64,000 nt of DNA from CBDFKF01 sp965248765 (GTDB lineage Bacteria > Pseudomonadota > Alphaproteobacteria > VGEJ01). Positions 28,747 through 35,754 of the stretch are shown piece by piece. The position numbers were made by a program, and so were the translations under genes. The notes beneath the pieces were generated by a model, which was given only the letters and a program-made list of their open reading frames with translations, searched no databases and was not told where the DNA came from. The stretch is taken from positions 496,001 through 560,000 of the forward strand of contig CBDFKF010000003.1 in NCBI GenBank assembly GCA_965248765.1. Direction: 5' to 3'. Every line of letters starts with the position of its first letter. The stretch's first letter is position 1.

Positions 28747-29985
28747 TGGAGTTCCCCCGGTTTGATGGACACCTTTTGACTGAGAGAGGAGAGTGTCCCG
28801 ATGCCGAGAACGAGGAACCGGTACCCCGCGGAATTCAGGGATCAGATCGTAGCGTTGTCCCGGACCGGAGGTAGCGTGGAAGATGGCCAGGGAGTTCGAG
28901 CCGTGCGCGGCGACGATCCATGGCTGGATCAAGCAGGCTGAACGCGATGGCGGCGGCCGCATCGACGGTCTTAGCAGCGACGAGCGCGAAGAGCTACGTC
29001 GGCTTCGCCGGGAGAACCGCCAGCTTCGTCAGGAGAGAGATATCCTGGCAAAGGCCGCAGCCTGGTTCGCTCAGAGCGACGTGACGTCGTCTCGGTCTTC
29101 GAGTTCATGACGGCGAACCAGGCCATGTTCCCGCTGGCAACGATGTGCAAATCGTTCGGCGTCTCCCGCGCCGGATATTATGCGTGGCTCCGGCGTGAGC
29201 CGAGCGCCCGTTGCCGCGCCGATGTGGAGTTGAGCGTTCGCATCAAGGCGATCCACAAGGCCTCGAAAGAGACCTATGGGGCTCCGCGCATCCACGCCGA
29301 ACTCCTCGATGAAGGGATCCGGCTGGGCCGCAAGCGCGTGGAGCGGTTGATGAAAGCGGCCGGTATTGTCGGTGTTAGCCGCCCGCACGACCTTCCGAGA
29401 CGAGCGGGTTCGTCCCGCCAGCGACCTGGTTGACCGGAACTTCCATGCCGATGAACCGAACTGGCTCTGGGTCGCCGACATCACCTACGTGCCGACTTGG
29501 GCCGGGTTCCTGTACCTCGCCGTGGTACTGGATGCCTTCTCACGGCGGATCGTCGGCTGGGCGATGGGCCACGATCTGAAAACCCAGCTCGTGCTCGATG
29601 CCCTCAACATGGCGCTGACGCAGCGGCGTCCCGTCGGCGTGATCCATCACTCCGACCAGGGGTCGCAGTACACCTCGATCGCCTTCGGCCTGCGTTGCAA
29701 GGAAGCCGGTGTGCGGCCATCAATGGGCTCGGTTGGCGATGCCTACGACAATGCAATGTGCGAGAGTTTCTTCGCCACCCTCGAATGCGAGTTGCTCGAC
29801 CGGCGGAAGTTCCGGACCAAGGCGGAGGCCCGCATGGCCGTCTTCCAGTTCATCGAGGGCTGGTACAATCCGGGGCGGCGGCATTCCGCGCTCGGATACA
29901 AGTCGCCCGTCAACTACGAGAGACAAGCCCGTGAGCAGCTGGAGTCTGTAAGCCCGTAACTGTCCACAAAACCGGGGGAACTCCA
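28747..29985 (+). mobile_element. IS3-family insertion sequence (1239 bp)
   Basis: The ends are inverted repeats: both begin TGGAGTTCCCCCGGTTT, followed by a near-identical TGGACA. The element is flanked by a 3-bp direct repeat AGG (28744-28746 and 29986-29988), as expected for IS3. It carries overlapping orfA and orfB transposase frames. It interrupts the membrane-protein gene of the TIR module. Both transposase frames are damaged, so the copy is probably immobile. Confidence 0.9.
28801..29959 (+). pseudogene. IS3-family transposase orfA/orfB, frameshifted
   Basis: orfA starts at 28801 (MPRTRNRYPAEFRDQIVALSR) with a helix-turn-helix. It loses frame near 28880, where two bases seem missing before AREFEPCAATIHGWIKQAERD, and ends at 29110 overlapping the orfB ATG at 29107. 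orfB has the HTH_21 segment (ATMCKSFGVSRAGYYAWLRREP) and a second frameshift near 29380. It then continues as the rve integrase core with DDE residues in WVADITYVPT, HHSDQGSQY and CESFFATLE. The two frameshifts make it a pseudogene. Confidence 0.85.
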
Positions 29986-30216
29986 AGGTTTCGGAATAGG
30001 CGCTCTTGCCACAGATAGTAGCCATCGAGGCCCCAGAACACGACGGCCGGCAAGAACGCCAGAAGCGCGAAGTGCTTCGCTGAGTCCTTCGCGGCAAGCG
30101 CAAAGAGCGCGGCAACGAGAACCACACTCCAGCCCTTCAACAGCGCTGAGCTATGGGCCAGGCGGTTCACCACCCCCTGAATCATCTCGAGGTGCGCAAT
30201 CTTCGCCGGCATCGGC

Positions 30217-30855
30217 ATGACCATAGCACCATCCCGCCAACCGGTGATCCATAGACCGTTCGGCCACGTACAACCGTGCGGCGGCTGTTATGCCGCCGCC
30301 TTTGTGGAGCGGCGCCTCACCAACATGATCAAAAGCGGGCTTCGTCAAGCGTCCGAGGCAGAAACAAAAGCTATGGAGGACCTATTTCGTGACAGTGGCC
30401 CGTTGGGCTCGTTTTATGCCCGCATCGATCTCGGGCTTGCTATGGCTCGCTACACCGAACAGGTGTGGAGGGACCTGCACATCATCAAGCTAATCCGGAA
30501 CGAATTCGCCCACCGAACAAGCCCGATCACTTTCTTGACGCCAGACGTCCGCCGATTGTGCCGCAAACTACAGCTCCCCAAACTGAGAATGCCGCTGGTG
30601 ATACCGCTGGACCCGAAGACGCACGAACCGGTCATGGAATTTGATACGGACAAGCCGCGAGAACGCTTTATGTATGCGGTCCAATTAGCTCTCGCAGAGG
30701 TCATTCGAAAGCCGCGAACGCTCAATGCCCCTACATGGGTTGGCACTTCTCCGCTCATTCGTGGGGGCACGTCGCGCGAAATACTGAGACCGCCCGTTCC
30801 TCTTTTCTGCGGCCGCTGGGCGGGGTATGCGTCTGGGCGCTTTTCTACCACCTGA
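30217..30855 (+). CDS. MltR-family (DUF4145-like) protein, N-terminus uncertain
   Basis: The core AAAFVERRLTNMIKSGLRQA, FRDSGPLGSFYARIDLGLAM and YRDLHIIKLIRNEFAH (here WRDLH) matches the MltR helical family. MltR itself represses mannitol genes, but most homologues in islands have unknown roles. The first 25 residues of the frame are unconserved and overlap the divergent membrane gene, so the true start may be GTG 30304 or ATG 30325, or the N-terminus may have been lost. The last 40 residues also look unlike the family. Treat it as possibly truncated. Confidence 0.6.
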   Translation: MTIAPSRQPVIHRPFGHVQPCGGCYAAAFVERRLTNMIKSGLRQASEAETKAMEDLFRDSGPLGSFYARIDLGLAMARYTEQVWRDLHIIKLIRNEFAHRTSPITFLTPDVRRLCRKLQLPKLRMPLVIPLDPKTHEPVMEFDTDKPRERFMYAVQLALAEVIRKPRTLNAPTWVGTSPLIRGGTSREILRPPVPLFCGRWAGYASGRFSTT

Positions 30856-31237
30856 GAATCACCTTGTTGAAAGGGTGACAATCCCACGTTGTGTCCCATT
30901 TCTTGTGGCAGCCGACGCCCCATGCCCTCACGTATTTGTCGTTGAAATCAACCCTCAAACAAACATCACCCTTCACAAGCCCAAGATTCAACCTTTTACA
31001 AAATTGCACCCTATCGGGACTAAGACAAACTTGAAACATCCTATGCCCATCGAGTTTTTCTTCAGCGCACAATAACTTGGTGCCGTCCACATACCTCACG
31101 CACACTTCGATCGGGTCCTCAGACCAGCATAGGTCATATGTTTGCGCCGGCGGGGCGGGTTTTTCGTCAGCCGGGCCGTAATATCCGGGAGTGTCTGATT
31201 CGCGAGCGCCGTCGGGATAGTGTACTTCATCCGCCAT
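30845..31237 (-). CDS. Hypothetical island protein
   Basis: A 130-residue protein I do not recognise. It starts at an ATG preceded by GGAGG. The N-terminal 35 residues are Pro/Asp-rich (YPDGARESDTPGYYGPADE); the rest is a compact, cysteine-containing domain (CWSEDPIEVCVRYVDG, FQVCLSPDRVQFCKRLN, WGVGCHKKWD). It has no signal peptide or membrane helix. Its 3' end overlaps the MltR-like gene by 11 bases on the opposite strand. Its base composition is lower in GC than the core genes. Confidence 0.55.
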   Translation of the reverse strand: MADEVHYPDGARESDTPGYYGPADEKPAPPAQTYDLCWSEDPIEVCVRYVDGTKLLCAEEKLDGHRMFQVCLSPDRVQFCKRLNLGLVKGDVCLRVDFNDKYVRAWGVGCHKKWDTTWDCHPFNKVILRW

Positions 31238-31313
31238 TTGTGTTCCTCCATCACCTCAGTCGCAGACGCGTTCGACTATAACTGCAAAACAGTCGCAGTT
31301 CCCAGCCCGCGTC

Positions 31314-31331
31314 GTGATCAGATCTGATCAC
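31314..31331. repeat. Palindrome near right island end
   Basis: GTGATCAGATCTGATCAC is a perfect 18-bp palindrome, 69 bases inside the right att repeat. It matches the left-end motif at 27488-27505 at 17 of 18 positions. Confidence 0.75.
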
Positions 31332-31400
31332 GCATGACGAACACCTAGCGAACGCGAGCCCATATGAGCGTCGATTTGCGCCACCGTGTTCGCATGAATC

Positions 31401-31416
31401 CCACTCACTCCGACCA
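31401..31416 (+). repeat. Island attachment repeat, distal side (attR-like)
   Basis: CCACTCACTCCGACCA, identical to the last 16 bases of tRNA-Pro at 27420-27435; the preceding AATC/AATCC is also similar. No tRNA fold exists here, so it is a displaced copy. The 317 bases between the previous gene and 31556 otherwise contain no gene. Confidence 0.8.
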
Positions 31417-31555
31417 GTTCTTTTCATGGATTTACCGGCCAACCGACCCTCGGGAGCTGGGCCAATGTTGGACCGAGCCCGAGCGCGGTGCTAGCTTTGC
31501 CAAAGCGGCAGACAGTCGACCGCGCGCGCCGCGGGGACGAACGAGAGGGATAGGA

Positions 31556-31951
31556 ATGGCACTACCGGAACTCGCGAAAAAGCTCGCTGAGGGCAAGAAT
31601 TTCGCCACCGTCGCGACGTTGATGGCCGATGGCTCGCCCCAGGCAAGCGTGGTCTGGCTCGATACCGACGGCGAGCTGTTGATCTTCAACACCGCCGAGG
31701 GCCGCATCAAGCCCAAGAACATGCGGCGCGATCCGCGCGTCGCGCTCACGGTCCACAACGCCGAGCAGCCCTATCAGCAGGCGATGATCCGCGGCCGGGT
31801 CGTCGAGATCACCGGCGAAGGGGCCGATGAGCACATCAACAAGCTCGCCAAGAAATACATGGGCGTGGACGAATACCCCTATCGCCAGCCGGGCGAGCAG
31901 CGCCTCATCGTCAAGATCGCGCCCGACAAGGTCGGGGTAATGGACATCTAG
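31556..31951 (+). CDS. Pyridoxamine 5'-phosphate oxidase-related (PPOX) flavin/F420-type protein
   Basis: A 131-residue split-barrel protein. NFATVATLMADGSPQASVVWLDTDGELLIFNTAEGRIKPKNMRRDPRVALTV is the typical PPOX flavin-binding pattern, continuing through MIRGRVVEI to the C-terminal VKIAPDKV. Members bind FMN or F420 and reduce small substrates. ATG 31556 is chosen for its match to the family start; the longer frame runs back into the att repeat. It is the first core gene after the island and is followed by a hairpin. Confidence 0.88.
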   Translation: MALPELAKKLAEGKNFATVATLMADGSPQASVVWLDTDGELLIFNTAEGRIKPKNMRRDPRVALTVHNAEQPYQQAMIRGRVVEITGEGADEHINKLAKKYMGVDEYPYRQPGEQRLIVKIAPDKVGVMDI

Positions 31952-31977
31952 GCACTCGGTTCCAGTGACCTGAGTAA

Positions 31978-32000
31978 GGCGGCGCCCGGTGGGCGCCGCC
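31978..32000 (+). terminator. Strong GC hairpin between PPOX and MFS genes
   Basis: GGCGGCGCCC (31978-31987) pairs perfectly with GGGCGCCGCC (31991-32000) over a 3-base loop. It ends 20 bases before the MFS start. No T-run is present. Confidence 0.5.
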
Positions 32001-32020
32001 AGCGCTTTGAGCCCCCTTCC

Positions 32021-33244
32021 ATGACGGCTGCGACGCTGCCCCGCCCGCCCCTTTTGATGCTCATCGGCCTCGCCACGATCGGGCCGCTCGCCCAGAGCAT
32101 CCTGATCCCGTCGATGCCCGGGCTCCAGCGGGTGTTCGCGACCGACTACGCGACGGTGCAGTACCTCTTGACGCTCTCGCTGCTGGGCATCGCTTTTGCT
32201 CAGCTGGTCTACGGGCCAGTCTCCGATCGCTACGGGCGGCGCCCGGTCTTGCTCAGTGGCGGCCTGATCTTCCTCGCCGGCAGCCTCGCCTGCATCTTCG
32301 CGCCGAACATCGAGACTCTGATCGCGCTGCGCCTGGTGCAGGCGGTCGGTGGCTGTGCCGGCATCGTGCTCGCCAGCGCGGTCCTACGCGACCTTTACGA
32401 ACGCGCCAAAGTCGCGAGCATGCTCGCCTACGTCACCATGGCGATGGTTGTCGCGCCGATGGTTGCGCCGACGATCGGCGGCTTCCTCGAGGAATGGGTC
32501 GGCTGGTGGGCGAACTTCGCCTTTGTCGGCACCATCGGCGGGGTCATTCTCGCCTTCGCGCTGACGAACTTCCACGAGACCAACCACGCCCGTCTGCCGC
32601 TGACCGGGCCGGCACAACTCGCGCGCGCGTTCGGCGGGCTCCTGCGGGTTCCTGCGTTCCTCGGTTATGCCTTCGTCAATGCGTTCTCGCTCGCCATGTT
32701 CTTCGGCTTCCTCGCCGGCGCGCCCTACGTGATGATAGAGCTGATGGAGCGCAGCCCGAGCGAATACGGCCTCTACTTCATCGCCGTCTCGGGCGCTTTC
32801 ATGGCCGGCAACTTCGTCTCCGCCCGGTTCTCGCAGCGGATTGGCACCGACCGCATGATCTGGATCGGCACCTCGATCGCGCTCGCGGGCGGCATTGCCC
32901 TGTTCAGCGTCACTGTCTTTGGCGCGCTCACGCCCGCGCTCCTGTTTGGGCTGCCGGGCCTGATGGCGGTTGGCAATGGCTTCACCATGGCCAATGGCAT
33001 GGCTGGCGCTGTCAGCGTCAACCCGAGGGCAGCGGGAACCGCCGCCGGCCTGGTGGGCTTCATGCAGATGAGCCTGGCCGCGCTTGCCTCCTTTACCGTG
33101 GGCGTCCTGATCGACGATAGCGCGGTGCCGGTGGTCTCGGTCATGCTGACCGGCGCCGCCTGCGCCTTCTGCGCCAACGTGTTGGGGCGACGCGCAGCGC
33201 GGCGGGCCGCCCCCGCACTCACCGTGGCGCGCCCCTCGACCTGA
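32021..33244 (+). CDS. MFS transporter, Bcr/CflA drug-resistance type
   Basis: A 407-residue protein with about 12 hydrophobic helices. The MFS motif A is visible after TM2 (GPVSDRYGRRPVLLSGG), and the first helix region (LIGLATIGPLAQSILIPSMPGL) carries the acidic-poor Bcr/CflA start. Family members export chloramphenicol, bicyclomycin or other small compounds by proton antiport. It stands alone after a hairpin; no regulator is adjacent. The substrate is unknown. Confidence 0.9.
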   Translation: MTAATLPRPPLLMLIGLATIGPLAQSILIPSMPGLQRVFATDYATVQYLLTLSLLGIAFAQLVYGPVSDRYGRRPVLLSGGLIFLAGSLACIFAPNIETLIALRLVQAVGGCAGIVLASAVLRDLYERAKVASMLAYVTMAMVVAPMVAPTIGGFLEEWVGWWANFAFVGTIGGVILAFALTNFHETNHARLPLTGPAQLARAFGGLLRVPAFLGYAFVNAFSLAMFFGFLAGAPYVMIELMERSPSEYGLYFIAVSGAFMAGNFVSARFSQRIGTDRMIWIGTSIALAGGIALFSVTVFGALTPALLFGLPGLMAVGNGFTMANGMAGAVSVNPRAAGTAAGLVGFMQMSLAALASFTVGVLIDDSAVPVVSVMLTGAACAFCANVLGRRAARRAAPALTVARPST

Positions 33245-33297
33245 CCGAGGCGCGCGACCGCCATAGGACTCTGGCCTCTTGGCCCGCCGCGCGGCGC

Positions 33298-33809
33298 CTA
33301 CGCCGCGAGGGCGCGTTGATATTCCCAGGTCTTGCGCGCACCGCCCCTCAGTGGGTAGTGGCCCGTCGTCACACCGCGATAGGTGAAGCCGGCCTTTTCG
33401 AGAACACGCGCCGAGGCCGGGTTATCGAGAAAAACATGGGCGATGAGCGAAGCGATACCCTGCTCGCTGGCATGGACGACGACCGCGGCGATGGCCTCGG
33501 TGGCGTAACCGTAGCCCCATGACGGGCGGCTGATCTAATAGCGAGCTCGGCCGCCCCCTTGTCGTTGCCGAAGCCAACGCTGCCGATGAACGCCCCATCG
33601 CTTTGGCGCACCACCGCGAGGCTCGTGCCTTGCGGTCCGATCCGCAACGCGATCCACTCCTGCACGTTCGCGAGCGTGCACGGAAACGGCATCGACGCCA
33701 TTTGCTTGGCCGCCTCCCAATCGTGGCCCAAGAGCGTGACAATGTTCGCGGCATCGCTGCGCTCCAGGGGACGCAGCGACAGGCGTTCGGTTTGCAGGCG
33801 GGTATACAT
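33298..33809 (-). pseudogene. GNAT-family (RimJ-like) acetyltransferase, frameshift and amber
   Basis: The N-terminal part reads as a GNAT acetyltransferase: YTRLQTERLSLRPLERSDA and SLAVVRQSDGAFIGSVGFG. After AAEL the frame breaks: one base is missing near 33543 and a TAG replaces the expected Trp codon. Then the acetyl-CoA site resumes in another frame (ISRPSWGYGYATEAIAAVV) and runs to the normal C-terminus (DNPASARVLEKAGF ... EYQRALAA) at 33298. Two lesions sit within about 6 bases. The rest of the protein is intact, so the decay is recent, or this spot should be checked for sequence error. Confidence 0.85.
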
Positions 33810-33967
33810 GCGGGCGCGGGCCTCCCGACCGCCGGTAACGCGAATGGCGGCTCGGCGGGTGGTAGCGTGAGCAACCTAGCACGCACACCAACCGCCGGCA
33901 GCGCCACTCGCAGCAAACAACCGGGTCGGCGGCGACCATGGGCCGCCGTCGACCTGGGGCATTGCGG

Positions 33968-34312
33968 TCAGGTTGGGTCGCCGACGAGGGGAGCTATCGC
34001 CGACCAATAGGTGCCCGAAGCCACCACGCGGCTGACTCCATTGGGCGTCGTTAGCAAGATCGTCCAGGTATCGCCCTCGACAGAGCTGAACACCTCGATG
34101 ACAGCGCCATTGCGGTCGAGGCCGATGGCAACCGGGGCCTCATCGTATTTGTCGCCCAGGGCCTTGACGATCTGTCCCCGCGGTGCCCCCGGGGACTGTG
34201 CCAGTGCGGGGCGCGTCAGCATCGCCGCGCCGGTGAGGAGCGTGACCACCAAGGCGGCGGCGGTGAATGCGCGTGTCAACCTGGCCATCAGGTTTGCAAG
34301 TCTGCCGTTCAT
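33968..34312 (-). CDS. Small secreted protein
   Basis: A 114-residue protein with a clear signal peptide: a basic N-terminus, a hydrophobic core (TAAALVVTLLTGAAML) and a cleavage-like site (TRPALAQS). The mature part is about 75 residues with GQIVKALGDKYDEAP and a beta-rich tail (TWTILLTTPNGVSRVVASGTYW). ATG 34312 follows a strong AGGAGG at 6 bases. I recognise no characterised family. A TetR-type operator motif lies 106 bases upstream, so it may be controlled by the regulator at 34480. Confidence 0.7.
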   Translation of the reverse strand: MNGRLANLMARLTRAFTAAALVVTLLTGAAMLTRPALAQSPGAPRGQIVKALGDKYDEAPVAIGLDRNGAVIEVFSSVEGDTWTILLTTPNGVSRVVASGTYWSAIAPLVGDPT

Positions 34313-34417
34313 CACACACCTCCTTTCGCATCGGCCCCATCTGAAACCTCAGCACAGACTTGGGACCGCGTACGACGTCGACAATTTCGACGCCTCTGAT
34401 TGGAAATATGGGGTTAT

Positions 34418-34435
34418 GGAACGTACGTTCAAGTA
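34418..34435 (+). promoter_or_regulatory. TetR operator-like site (downstream copy)
   Basis: GGAACGTACGTTCAAGTA contains the perfect 12-bp palindrome GAACGTACGTTC. Fourteen of its 18 bases, including both GGAACG and TTCAAGTA arms, are identical to the site at 35100-35117 upstream of the tetR gene. It lies between tetR and the secreted-protein gene. Confidence 0.6.
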
Positions 34436-34479
34436 ACTCGGCAGTCACGAACATGCGAGGTCAGGCGAGCAACGGCCCG

Positions 34480-35061
34480 TCAATCAAGGATCGCGAGCGT
34501 AAGATCGACGATGTCACGCAACTGCGCCGGCGAATCGCCGGCCTTGGCCACGACACGCAGGCCCATGAAGCTCGACGTGAAGTAATGGGCCAACGCCGCC
34601 GGTTCGGCGCCAGTCCTGAGCTGACCGCGCTCGTGGGCGTGTTGCAGCACCGAAGTGAAGGCCCGTTCGATCCGCCCGAGGCTCGCCCACACCGCCGCCT
34701 CGACGTCCGCATCGTCCGCGGCCTGCTCCACCGCCGCGTTACAAACCAGACAGCCGCGCCCACCGCACCCTTCGGCAACGCTGAGGACGACCGCGTCGAA
34801 CGGCCGTCGCACCACGCGCTTGACCGGCCCTGGTTGCTCTAGGAGATCGACGATCTGCACCACCTCGCTTTGCCGGTAGCGGTCGAGAGCGGCGAGATAA
34901 AGACCGTGCTTGTCGCCAAAGGTGGCGTACAGGCTACCGCGGTTGACGCCGAGCGCGTCTACCAAGTGCTGGATCGAGGTTCCTCCATAGCCGCGCGACC
35001 AGAACACATCGACGGCGCGGTCGAGCGCTACATCCGGGTCGAACTCTTTGGGCCGTGGCAT
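34480..35061 (-). CDS. TetR/AcrR family transcriptional regulator
   Basis: A 193-residue repressor. The N-terminal helix-turn-helix is ALDRAVDVFWSRGYGGTSIQHLVDALGVNRGSLYATFGDK. The C-terminal ligand domain contains a Cys-Gly-Gly-X-Gly-Cys cluster (GCGGRGCLVCNAAVE), a feature of a TetR subgroup that responds to electrophiles or redox-active compounds. Matching operator-like sites flank the gene at 35100-35117, 38 bases before its start, and at 34418-34435, suggesting autoregulation plus control of the downstream secreted-protein gene. Confidence 0.88.
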   Translation of the reverse strand: MPRPKEFDPDVALDRAVDVFWSRGYGGTSIQHLVDALGVNRGSLYATFGDKHGLYLAALDRYRQSEVVQIVDLLEQPGPVKRVVRRPFDAVVLSVAEGCGGRGCLVCNAAVEQAADDADVEAAVWASLGRIERAFTSVLQHAHERGQLRTGAEPAALAHYFTSSFMGLRVVAKAGDSPAQLRDIVDLTLAILD

Positions 35062-35099
35062 GGGCGGCGTCTCCTACGCCGCACCAACATGCCCGTTCT

Positions 35100-35117
35100 G
35101 GAACGGATATTCAAGTA
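35100..35117 (+). promoter_or_regulatory. TetR operator-like site (upstream of tetR)
   Basis: GGAACGGATATTCAAGTA shares GGAACG-N4-TTCAAGTA exactly with 34418-34435. It lies 38 bases upstream of the tetR start codon, a position expected for autorepression. Confidence 0.6.
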
Positions 35118-35136
35118 TCGCAGCTGCGACCGATGA

Positions 35137-35286
35137 TCAAAAGACCGTGTAGACGAAGGGCGCGATGGCAGTTCCCTGTGTCAACACGATCAGACCGCCG
35201 AAGATCGCGAACGTGATGAAGATCGGCAGCAGCCAGTATTTCTTGCGCACGCGGAGGAAGAACCAGAACTCGATGAGGAACGACAT
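35137..35286 (-). CDS. DUF5989 small membrane protein
   Basis: A 49-residue protein: MSFLIEFWFFLRVRKKYWLL, then IFITFAIFGGLIVLTQG, then the invariant end TAIAPFVYTVF. This is the DUF5989 pattern: a short basic N-terminal stretch and one membrane helix. It lies 6 bases downstream of the SxtJ-like gene on the same strand, the usual pairing of these two families. The role is unknown; in other genomes the pair accompanies carbamoyltransferase and exopolysaccharide genes. Confidence 0.85.
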   Translation of the reverse strand: MSFLIEFWFFLRVRKKYWLLPIFITFAIFGGLIVLTQGTAIAPFVYTVF

Positions 35287-35292
35287 CGCGGC

Positions 35293-35709
35293 TCAGAACT
35301 GGTTGCGCATCGATTCGGGATCGGAGCCCGGCGGGTCACGGACGATCCAGTAGGTCTCGGCGTCAGGCTCGAAGCGGCGCCGCAGAGGGTCCTTGCCGAA
35401 CAGCCGCAGCAAGAGCGCGGTGGGCGTGACGGCGCCGTAGAACAGAATGCCCATCACCAGCGGCGTCATGACGCGATGCATGACGATGCCGAGCCCGGTC
35501 CACAGCCGATTGAACGGACTAAGGATCCGCGGTTGCGCCACGACAACAAGCACGCCGGCAATGATCAGCGCCCACCAACGGGGCGCACTCGAAGAGAAGA
35601 TCGGCCACAGGCCAACCAGCGCGAACACCACCGCGATCACCAGCCCGAAGGTGCGTTCGGACGAACGCCGCACTTCATGGGTTCGGTGGAGGTCTTCGTG
35701 GAGTGCCAT
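35293..35709 (-). CDS. SxtJ-family membrane protein
   Basis: A 138-residue protein with three or four hydrophobic segments: FGLVIAVVFALVGLWPI, WWALIIAGVLVVVAQP, and VMTPLVMGILFYGAVTPTALLLRLFGKDPL, ending in a soluble tail YWIVRDPPGSDP. The GKDPLRRRF and HRVMTPLVMGILFY segments are the SxtJ family marks, first named from saxitoxin clusters. It is paired with the DUF5989 gene. No carbamoyltransferase is adjacent here, so the pair is an orphan. Confidence 0.82.
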   Translation of the reverse strand: MALHEDLHRTHEVRRSSERTFGLVIAVVFALVGLWPIFSSSAPRWWALIIAGVLVVVAQPRILSPFNRLWTGLGIVMHRVMTPLVMGILFYGAVTPTALLLRLFGKDPLRRRFEPDAETYWIVRDPPGSDPESMRNQF

Positions 35710-35754
35710 GGCCGAGCGGATTCTAGCGAGCCGTGGCGCCCAAGCAAGCGGCGA

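Larger units (their letters stand above)
28570..30224 (-). pseudogene. Small three-TM membrane protein gene split by IS3-family element and frameshifted
   Basis: The gene is in two pieces, 29986-30224 (N-terminal) and 28570-28746 (C-terminal). Removing the IS and one AGG restores a clean frame: ...QERLFRNL joins YKHVRGLADNDIDFSMD. The reconstructed protein is about 135 residues: a short N-terminal helix (AKIAHLEMIQGVVNRLA), TM1 (GWSVVLVAALFALAAK), TM2 (LLAFLPAVVFWGLDGYYL), a soluble loop, and a C-terminal TM3 (FHGVILVAVILVTIIV). TM3 is reached only if an A7 run near 28672 is read as A8 (or by -1 slippage). The family recurs beside DUF1863 TIR genes and is a candidate membrane effector. The stop is 16 bases before the TIR start. 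Confidence 0.75.
27436..31416. mobile_element. Small genomic island inserted at tRNA-Pro
   Basis: The segment between the tRNA and the displaced 16-bp copy of its 3' end is about 3.97 kb. It contains only accessory genes: an orphan tail-anchored protein, a TIR (ThsB-like) gene, a membrane-protein gene split by an IS, an MltR-like gene and another orphan. Short sequence stretches near the edges are visibly more AT-rich than the flanks. No integrase gene remains inside, so the element is probably a decayed or satellite-type island mobilised in trans. Flanking genes on both sides are ordinary core genes. Confidence 0.75.
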
